Shown here: positions 58,621 to 64,000 of the stretch, in pieces | How positions within the stretch are numbered: position 1 is the first letter of the stretch | Layout of the letters: each line of letters begins with the position of its first letter | From: Epiperipatus broadwayi | Taxonomy: Eukaryota; Onychophora; Udeonychophora; Euonychophora; Peripatidae | Assembly: GCA_028023455.1 (NCBI GenBank) | Contig: JAQFVV010006246.1 | Span: 2,843,501-2,907,500 of the forward strand | Length of the DNA: 64,000 nt | Reading direction: 5' to 3' | Translations under genes and position numbers: made by a program | The notes under the pieces: model-generated | The model's input: only the letters and a program-made list of their open reading frames with translations | Database searches by the model: none | What the model was told of the DNA's origin: nothing

Positions 58621-60604
58621 GTTTGTCAGTAGATATAATGTCACAATGGTTATCTGTTTTGTAAAATTTCATGTCTGAGATCCGATGACTAAAACCATGG
58701 TATGGCTTCAAATTTGAAATAAAAAGAAACAAATTTGCAAATTTATGCAGAATTTAAAAAAAGTATGATTACATTTTCAATTAATATGAAAAGTGAATTT
58801 TATTATAAATTATTAAACCCAGTTGATAAAAAAATATAAAATAAATTATAAATTTAAAAACACTTAATTATTTTGTTTTGTGAATGGAATCTATTCAAGA
58901 GTAGTTTTAATCTTGTGTAATAAAAATATACTTCATTCTAATTTACCCTTTATAGAACTAATAATGTAATGTTATGCAAATACCACTATTAAAAATAAAT
59001 AATAAACAAGCACTAAAACCATGTTTTAAACTCCTATGATAAGCAATTGAGATTTTTGCAACACACGTCAAATAAAAAAATTTAATAAATACATAAATGG
59101 AAAAGAAAACAAAAATCCAATTTATTAATTGTAATTAGTATTATAACACACAAATTCAGTATTCAAATAATATTATAGCTATAATTATGTGAATTTTACA
59201 CTAAACAATAAGGTTAAATTCTATCCAAATCATTTTTACAAAACTTTTTATAAGTTTGGAACCTATGTCAAAATATAACAAATAACAAAAAAATATCATT
59301 TTTCAGATATATATTCTAACTTACCATGCATTTATAACTTCCCAAAAATTACTTGGAAAAGTTTTAGTTTTATTATAAATAAGTTGTAAGTGGTGATAGA
59401 TAGATTAGTGTGAATATGTGAATCCAAAATTATATATGTGTATACAGTGATAATATTTAACAAAACAAAAGTGTGACATTTAAGAGGAAAATATTGTGTT
59501 ATAAATTGCATGCTGGATCTCATTAACTAATCCATTTTAAACATCTCTATCAAACAACACATGGGATTTTAAATGTCTTTTTTGTTAAATATATGGGATC
59601 ACAGTAAGTTTTAGTGCTACAAAAAAAAAAAAATCTTTTAAAGTCAATAAACAATTTAACAATAATAGCATAACATGTTTTGATATACATGATTATATTT
59701 ACCATGGATAATATTATTTTTCCCAGCTAGAAAATAAATGCTACATTAAAACATCAAGGAGATAATATCTCCCATAAAGCTAGCATTTTTCCTTTTTTTT
59801 AATAGATATCTTTACTATAAGAATTGTTCAGCATAAAGATTATCAAATCAGTACTGTTATCAAAAAAGAAACAAAAAATGATAAACCGTTATAGGACAAA
59901 TGTTAATCGTTGTGGAATAATCGTTTTTAATAATCACAATGTATCCTATATTTTTTTAGTATAATTAAAATTTCAACTTTCATATATTTCTAATTGCTTT
60001 TAAAATTTTACTGGTAATAATATGTTTTTTTAGAAAAGGGGTTCTTTACAACAGGAAATTAAGTGAAATTAATTCACATTCACTCATCTTGAAAGATATA
60101 CTTTATTGTTTAGTCTACAATTCTTCACTAGAAACTAAAAGATATTGTTAAAAATTAAGGCATCTAAAAAAGTGCATAATATATATCTGACAATATGTTT
60201 GTTACCTATTTATTCTTTCTCTTTTTATTTTTTTATTATATGATTTATTTATTTAATTGTAAAGAAGAGAGCACCCCCCTCCCTAAAGTTATTGAAAATT
60301 GATCATTTTTAGTAAAGCAAAAGATTTGATGTTATTTTTATAATACAGTTTACAATAATAATTAGTACAATTTATTGGTGATGAATTATGAAAACAATTT
60401 TATAAACAAGTAGATAAATATTTTAATGGAACACGATCACTTTTTTTTTAGAAATGGTACATAAACTGAAATGTTGCAGGGATAAATCTGACTTGGCATT
60501 CGATGGTGCATTTTAAATACTTTTTTTAAAAAGTATAACATAGGATTTATAAATACAAAGAAAAGATATCAATTAATTTGATGCAATTTTTGCTCTGTGT
60601 AGTT
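58621..60604. other. AT-rich noncoding
   Basis: No coding, RNA or repeat motif recognised. Confidence 0.5.
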
Positions 60605-60672
60605 TGGTTTAGTGGTAGCTTAGACTCCAAGCACATGATTTTTGGATCGCTTTCAATTCTATCATTTCCAAT
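60605..60672 (+). repeat. tRNA-like sequence, probable decayed SINE head
   Basis: GGTTTAGTGGTAGCTTAGAC resembles a pol III A box (TAGTGGTAG). About 35 bases on, GCTTTCAATTCTA resembles a B box (GGTTCAATTCC) with changes. CCAAGCACATGATTTTTGGAT between them could be an anticodon-arm remnant. Acceptor stems do not pair well, so this is not a functional tRNA. Confidence 0.35.
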
Positions 60673-61718
60673 TAAGAACCCAAGCAATAAAGTTATTCAA
60701 TTTTTTTATTTTATATACATATAACTATATTTTACCAATATTTGAAAATCATGGATTTTTTATTGAACATGATCAATTGTTAAAAAAAGTGGATCGTAAC
60801 AAAATTAATAATGAGAATAACATTACATAAATTTCAGTTTTAATTTTATTTTTCATCATTATAATATCAAAATCTCTAAAATAAAACAGTTCCATAAAGT
60901 TTTAAATAGAGTCACATTACTGACAGTCTTATTAATCTGTTAAATATTTTAAAAGAGATCTGCCAATTTTAAATAATTAAAATGTCTACTTTTCATGGGG
61001 TCATTGTTCCAAATATTTTATTTCACCTAGATGCTTTTTTATGAAGTTGACAAACTTATAATTGATATCAAACAAGTCAAGAGCAAATATATAAATTTAG
61101 CTTTGAATTAGAGATGAGATAACTATCAAATAAAAAAAATAATAAAAAAATTTGTTAATAGTAGTGATTTCTAAGATAGGCTTTTTTTTTTTAACTTTTC
61201 AAGTTTTGGAGTATAGATGTTGAATATGAAATTAGAATATGTGAATAACAGATTTGTCCCTATGTGTTATACAATTTACATAATTTTTAACAATTGAAAA
61301 TAAAATATTTCTAATTTCCAGAAACAATTTTTGTTGGGATCAGATAATTTGTAAAAGAACATGTGATAAAACAAAATTATTTAGATACTAAATATAAAAA
61401 AAACTATAGATGTAAACAAAAATCTTTTGAAAGTCAATATAAATAACATTACAAGCTATTTTCTTTACAAAACAAATTTTCAACTAAAATTTAGCTGCAC
61501 ACTTCAACAAATATTTTTTTAAATTCCATTGAAAGTTAAAAATATGCAACTTCAATCTATTATTTATAGATGCATATGTTTAAAAACAAGCATACAAAGG
61601 TATAAATTTTTGTATTTCTATACTAATGTGTGTTAAAATGTATTTGATTAATTTACTTTTATAATCCTGATTGAGATTATCTTTAGTTATAATATCCTTT
61701 AATATGTATAATTTAATA
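60673..61718. other. AT-rich noncoding
   Basis: Nothing recognised. The TA at 61717-61718 is the target duplication of the next element. Confidence 0.5.
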
Positions 61719-62319
61719 CAGGGTGGCCCAAAAGTAGGTTTACAGTTATCACGTAGACTATTTATTTGAAAATTCGATACTAGAACAATGGGAAATTTGT
61801 TATACCTGTTAACATAAACATAAACAATTTAATCTCTCAGATGCTCAAAATATTCTCCTTCAACATCGCAACATTCTTCAAATCTCTCCAGGACACTGAC
61901 ACACAGTGCAGCACAAATTCCGCTCTTCATCAATTTCTGTGAATGCAAAATGAATGTAATCTTTTAAATCATTTATTGTTTTGGGTTTCTTCTCATAAAC
62001 TTTGTTCTTAACAACACCCCAAAAAAAAGAAATTCATAGGTGTCGGGTCAGGTGAATGCGGTGGCCATTCGATGCTGCCCCTTCTTCCGAACCAATGCTG
62101 TGGAAAAACTTGGTTAAGGTTGTCTCTTACTGTAGACACATAATGTGGTAAAAAGTTAGCATTACATAATAAAATAAATTACAATCAGCAAGGAAAAAGC
62201 TGTTTATGTAAGTTAGATTTATACTCTGAACAATGTTTTATATTGGTATTACTAAGCAAGTAACTTCAACCATATAAAAGGTAGTTTAATAACTGTAAAC
62301 CTACTTTTGGGCCACCCTG
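61719..62319 (-). mobile_element. Deleted mariner-like transposon, 601 bp, with intact termini
   Basis: Perfect 31-base terminal inverted repeats begin CAGGGTGGCCCAAAAG and end CTTTTGGGCCACCCTG, each flanked by a TA target duplication (Tc1/mariner superfamily). The interior keeps only the C-terminal third of a transposase gene on the - strand. Perfect ends with a deleted gene suggest a copy mobilised in trans. Confidence 0.88.
61845..62145 (-). pseudogene. Mariner-like transposase C-terminal remnant
   Basis: The - strand reads QVFPQHWFGRRGSIEWPPHS then PDPTPMNFFF, WG, VYEKKPKTINDLKDYI, and near the end RFEECCDVEGEYFEHL. SPD..TP.NFF.WG holds the third catalytic acid of the DDE/D triad and its usual surroundings in mariner-type transposases. 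The first two catalytic acids and the DNA-binding domain are missing. At least two frameshifts (one in a T run near 62025) interrupt it. Confidence 0.78.
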
Positions 62320-63429
62320 TATATATATATATAATTTAATAATTTTTGATGTAATTGATAAAATATTTAAACATGTGGAAATTTTCATTATATTTTCTTT
62401 AAGAAAAAACCAATAATCTATTAATGAAAATTGCAAACTGTATTTATTGCAATGTTTTATATCCATGTAAGAACTATAGCCAGCATTTAAAGAAGGATTT
62501 CTTTTTGAATGTAAAAAAAAAAATATTAAGAATTTGCTATTTTCATTAGTTTACTATCTTAATAACACATCTCACTGTTTTTTTCTAAATAAAATATGAT
62601 AGAATTTCCACATATTTAAATATTTCACATATATATTAATATTTTAATGAAGTAATAGGTTGTAAAACATTTTGTGCAAACTGAAATAATAGTATCTTGT
62701 CTAATCTACATTTTAATAAAAAGTACTGAAGCTTTAAAGTCAGTTTATAAAAAATAATGAATATAAATGCAATTTATCTATTACTTTGAACTCTTTTTAG
62801 AAAAAATATTTTATTGTACATATATGCATACACAATCTTAAATTTCAACTATTTTGTAGTCTTCTTCAGAGCTATGATATAATGAACAACATAAAATAAA
62901 ATACATAACTATATAAATAATACCATAAAAAATGGAAACAATACAATTAATAAAATAATAAAAAAACATCATGAAATATAACAAAACTGAAATAAATATA
63001 ATTAAACCTAAATAAAATAATCCAATTAATATAAAATAAATATAAATTATACATGGGTATTTCTGACTGTATAATACATATTCATGAACAAGTATTAATT
63101 TAAATATATTATTCATTTTTATAATTTTTTAATAATCTTCTAATTACTTCTGTTTCTTATAAACTTAAACTTTAGTTTTATTATCTCCACTTTAATAAAA
63201 TATTAATTTTATTTCCATATAACTCTCAGTTCAACCTTAATTCATTTATTAATATTCTTTTTAATTTTTAAATCTTATAATATCTATTATTTTCTTATTT
63301 ATTCATCTGTTATTAATAATATTTTATATTAATCCTTTTTTTAATATCTAAAAACTATAAATATAATCACCCACTTTTATTTTAATTTTTTTTTAAAGTA
63401 AAAAAATTTTTTTTTATGTGATGTGATGC
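62320..63429. other. AT-rich noncoding
   Basis: A (TA)n run lies next to the transposon; nothing else recognised. Confidence 0.5.
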
Positions 63430-64000
63430 ACTGTGACTTCTCCTTATATGGAGTCACATATCTCTCGCAACTATGCCCAGAGAAATCTGTTAGCTACTTT
63501 AACTTCCATTTCCATTCCCTGCCCTAAGTTTTTCCATATTCTTCTCTATCCTGCTCCATTGCATTTCCACCACATAATTTTTGTCAACTTCATGGCTTTT
63601 ATATCTAAATCTCCCCTTATCTTTTCCAAAACCCAACATAAAAACCAATAATCCACTTTTTGTTTAATCACTTTATTTTATTTATTCTTCCACAATTTCA
63701 TTATTTGTACCCTTTCTGCTTTCAGGCATTTACATTCAATTAACAGTTGCCTAATATTTTCTATGCCTTCCTTACACAACTTGCAGACTAAATTACCCAC
63801 ATTTATGCGTATATTCCTTTATTGCTAAAGATCTCATTCGAGCATTAAACAGTAAACTAGTTTCCCTTACTATTATCACAAATTAACTCATACCCAGTAT
63901 TCTGTTTATATTTATATATATTTAAACTCTTTTTATTCTCCATACTATTTCTCCATTTTTCCAATTCCCTATTCTTTATTAATGCATCTCTTCTTCTATT
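63430..64000 (-). pseudogene. LINE C-terminal fragment running off the window
   Basis: From 64000 downward the - strand reads ELEKWRNSMENKKSLNIYKY, LLFNARMRSLAIKEYTHK and VCKLCKEGIENIRQLLIECK. The CxxC..E..(Q)LL..C pattern is the zinc-binding C-terminal signature of Jockey/I/CR1-type LINEs; a Gln stands where His is usual. At least one stop lies near 63860. 63430-63690 is probably the 3' untranslated region, with a simple TGATGTGATG-like end. RT would lie beyond 64000. It is related in type, but not closely, to the fragment at 33463-34222. Confidence 0.68.

Overview
The window is very AT-rich animal (metazoan) nuclear DNA that is almost entirely transposable-element-derived. The only recognisable host gene is a CUB-domain gene on the + strand. 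Its two visible exons, at 28393-28592 and 37833-37995, encode the two halves of one CUB domain and are separated by a 9.2 kb intron. Large introns, many retroelement families and a Penelope-like element point to an invertebrate; I cannot name the species. There are no bacterial operons, CRISPR arrays, rRNA genes or intact tRNA genes.

Left part (1-12 kb): a decayed Ty3/Gypsy element on the - strand (Gypsy-1) with LTRs of about 2.5 kb. Gag-pol reads in one frame but is broken by three in-frame stops and two frameshifts. The 3' LTR is cut by the window start. To its right lies a partial LTR of a second family (LTR-2).

Middle-left (12-26.7 kb): a nested inverted structure. Arms at 12024-14465 and 21575-23912 are inverted copies of an RTE-type LINE 3' end plus 1.3 kb of flanking DNA. 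Two near-full-length RTE copies (one -, one +) and a 5'-truncated third copy lie inside. A 2.67 kb solo LTR related to the Gypsy-1 LTR follows.

Host gene region (26.7-40 kb): CUB exon A; then an intron with an antisense RTE scrap, a Penelope-like GIY-YIG endonuclease fragment bracketed by inverted repeats, a LINE C-terminal fragment and a 337-bp-unit satellite that turns round on itself (35495-37286); then CUB exon B.

Right part (40-64 kb): paired direct repeats, a fold-back cluster, and a striking non-autonomous LTR retroelement (44861-56040). It has LTRs of about 4.2 kb, an interior of only 2.8 kb, a lysine-tRNA-type primer site, a polypurine tract and a single Gag-like coiled-coil ORF. 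Then come an internally deleted second Gypsy element, a tRNA-like SINE head, a 601 bp deleted mariner-like transposon and the C-terminal end of another LINE running off the window. Most insertions lie antisense to the CUB gene.

All homology calls rest on motifs read by eye. No database search or alignment was run, and repeat boundaries are good to a few bases only where terminal motifs are described.
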